Shown here piece by piece: positions 5,224 to 6,092 of a DNA stretch of 6,092 nt. Below the pieces are notes generated by a model. It ran no database searches. It was not told the DNA's origin and worked only from the letters and a program-made list of their open reading frames with translations. Source of the stretch: Acidobacteria bacterium CG_4_9_14_3_um_filter_49_7 (lineage in GTDB: Bacteria > Acidobacteriota > Holophagae > Thermotomaculales > Thermotomaculaceae); NCBI GenBank assembly GCA_002789615.1, contig PFTO01000018.1, forward strand, positions 1 through 6,092, read 5' to 3'. How positions within the stretch are numbered: position 1 is the stretch's first letter; each line of letters opens with the position of its first letter. The translations under genes and the position numbers were made by a program.

Positions 5224-5745
5224 ATGTCGCCTGAATTCCTCACCATTGGCAAAATAGCAAGACCGCAAGGGATTCGAGGGGAAGTTATCGTTAATGTTGA
5301 AACGAACTTCCCCTCGCGTTTTTTTGATGAGACAGTCTTCCTTGTCCGCACAAAGGACGGGGTTTCCCACAAGATGACCTCTGAAAAAGCACGCATGCAC
5401 AAGGGGCGCGTGATACTGAAATTTCAGACCATTGACACAATGAACGATGCAGAACACCTGCGGGATGCAGAGATTATCATTCCGGTGGAAAACCGCAACA
5501 TGGATGACGAGGATTTTTTCTATCACTATGAACTGATTGGAATGAACGTAGTTGCCGTTGACGGGCACACTGTCGGTCGGGTAACGGAAGTGCTTGAAAA
5601 TCCCGGTCAGGATATTCTGGTGGTTCAGGGCAAAGAGGGCGAAGTACTGGTACCCTTCAGAAAGGAAATCTGCATCGAAGTAAATCGGAAAGCAGGACGA
5701 ATTACTGCCGACATGCCAGAGGGCCTGGAAGACATCAACCGCTGA
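5224..5745 (+). CDS. rimM: 16S rRNA processing / 30S maturation factor RimM
   Basis: This 173-residue protein of normal length assists late maturation of the 30S head and binds uS19. The N-terminal RimM barrel begins with the signature GKIARPQGIRGE (9-20). The C-terminal PRC barrel starts near FYHYELIGMNVV (99-110) and ends with VPFRKEICIEV (143-153) and PEGL (166-169). The in-frame TAG at 5215 prevents any earlier start beyond ATG 5224. No SD is visible before this ATG, unlike every other gene of the operon, so translation probably depends on coupling to khpA, whose stop is 6 nt upstream. A perfect inverted repeat with a T-run lies over codons 18-34. Residues encoded there (RGEV, NFPSRFF) fit the family, so the gene is intact. 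Confidence 0.97.
   Translation: MSPEFLTIGKIARPQGIRGEVIVNVETNFPSRFFDETVFLVRTKDGVSHKMTSEKARMHKGRVILKFQTIDTMNDAEHLRDAEIIIPVENRNMDDEDFFYHYELIGMNVVAVDGHTVGRVTEVLENPGQDILVVQGKEGEVLVPFRKEICIEVNRKAGRITADMPEGLEDINR
5275..5325 (+). terminator. Terminator-like hairpin inside the rimM coding region
   Basis: CGAGGGGAAGTT (5275-5286) and AACTTCCCCTCG (5305-5316) are perfect 12-bp inverted repeats. The 18-nt loop can itself pair CGTT (5289-5292) with AACG (5301-5304). Two bases after the stem comes a run of seven T (5319-5325). This meets the usual definition of an intrinsic terminator but lies about 50-100 nt into rimM. When ribosomes cover it, it should not form; when rimM is poorly translated it could stop transcription before the rest of rimM and trmD. 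It could also act only as mRNA secondary structure near the start. The structure is seen; the function is inferred. Confidence 0.5.
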
Positions 5746-5764
5746 ATTCGGAGGGAATATTGCC

Positions 5765-6092
5765 ATGCCGCCTTTGGACTTTTCCGTTATCACGATCTTT
5801 CCTGAGCTGTTCACCCCATTTTCTGAAGTCGGCGTCTTCGGCAGGGGAATTAAGAATGGCCTCTTGAGCTTGAAGACAATCAACCCCCGGGATTTTGCAA
5901 CTGACAACTATCACTCAGTGGACGATGAACCGTTCGGAGGAGGCTCCGGCATGGTTTTCACTCCGTTTCCCCTTTATAAAGCAATTCAGAAATCAAAAAA
6001 ATCCACGGCCGGACCAGTAATCTTTCTGACACCGGCAGGCACCCCCCTGACGCATTCAAAAGTTCTCTCCCTTTCGCGACTTTCAGGAATGA
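5765..6092 (+). CDS. trmD: tRNA (guanine-N1)-methyltransferase TrmD, 5' part (cut by window edge)
   Basis: The first 109 codons are present; the frame is still open at the right edge. TrmD uses S-adenosylmethionine to methylate G37 next to the anticodon of several tRNAs, preventing +1 frameshifts. The start FSVITIFPELF (6-16) is typical, followed by RDFATDNYHSVDDEPFGGGSGMV (42-64), whose DDxPFGGGxGMV core is the family hallmark. FLTPAGTPLTH (87-97) is the first part of the trefoil-knot SAM site; the TPAG variant is also known from actinobacterial TrmD, as I recall. GGAGGG (5750-5755) precedes ATG 5765 by 9 nt. It follows rimM by 19 nt. rplS would be expected next, outside the window. Confidence 0.96.
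   Translation, partial: MPPLDFSVITIFPELFTPFSEVGVFGRGIKNGLLSLKTINPRDFATDNYHSVDDEPFGGGSGMVFTPFPLYKAIQKSKKSTAGPVIFLTPAGTPLTHSKVLSLSRLSGM

Noticed and set aside
5276..5377. Internal out-of-frame start inside rimM: GAGGGG then ATG 5294, giving a 27-codon frame
   Set aside because: The SD spacing is long (12 nt), the site is buried in the hairpin, and the predicted peptide has no recognisable features. Chance occurrence is more likely.
4560..5402. Long minus-strand open frame (280 codons) opposite ffh, rpsP, khpA and rimM
   Set aside because: It spans four genuine plus-strand genes and has no recognisable domain; it is an antisense shadow.
5182..5907. Minus-strand open frame (241 codons) opposite rimM and trmD
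   Set aside because: It covers conserved rimM and trmD sequence and has no protein-family features, so it is a shadow frame.

Overview
The window is ordinary bacterial chromosome of moderate GC content, with strong Shine-Dalgarno (SD) sequences and recognisable sigma-70-type promoters. The clearest promoter has TTGACA and TATACT 16 bp apart. These signals argue against Bacteroidetes proper, which use a different promoter consensus and few SDs. The standalone, mitochondrial-type P5C dehydrogenase and the order ffh-rpsP-khpA-rimM-trmD would fit a Marinimicrobia-like or other FCB-related lineage. That assignment is a low-confidence inference, because the operon order is also found in Firmicutes, Chloroflexi and others. 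I see no phage, IS element, CRISPR array, tRNA or rRNA, and no unknown defence or secretion system.

Layout. Positions 1-192 are an intergenic leader with a degenerate hexamer repeat tract; the extreme left edge looks like the promoter and SD of a divergent gene lying outside the window. Positions 193-1827 (+) hold pruA, closed by a strong intrinsic terminator at 1888-1920. Positions 1941-2873 (-) hold a YedA-like DMT/EamA exporter, convergent with pruA. Positions 2874-3320 are a 447-bp divergent intergenic region with the exporter promoter, the ffh promoter and several short 6- or 7-bp tandem repeats. From 3321 to the right edge (+) runs the translation and protein-targeting operon: ffh, rpsP, khpA, rimM and the 5' part of trmD.

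How the genes work together. Ffh is the SRP GTPase for co-translational membrane targeting. bS16, KhpA, RimM and TrmD serve 30S assembly, RNA binding, 30S maturation and tRNA m1G37 methylation. The small gaps (15, 58, 6 and 19 nt) and the single good promoter ahead of ffh suggest one transcript, probably continuing into rplS beyond the window. pruA (proline/glutamate catabolism) and the exporter are separate single-gene units.

The most interesting signals are regulatory or structural rather than new proteins. First, a perfect 12-bp inverted repeat followed by seven T residues lies inside the first 35 codons of rimM, whose start has no SD. It looks like an intragenic terminator or translation-coupled attenuator. 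Second, the same degenerate hexamer array (ACTCRC/ACTTTC type) occurs in two separate intergenic regions, with other 6- and 7-mer tandem tracts nearby. Third, TATACT -10 boxes sit at nearly the same distance from three different start codons.
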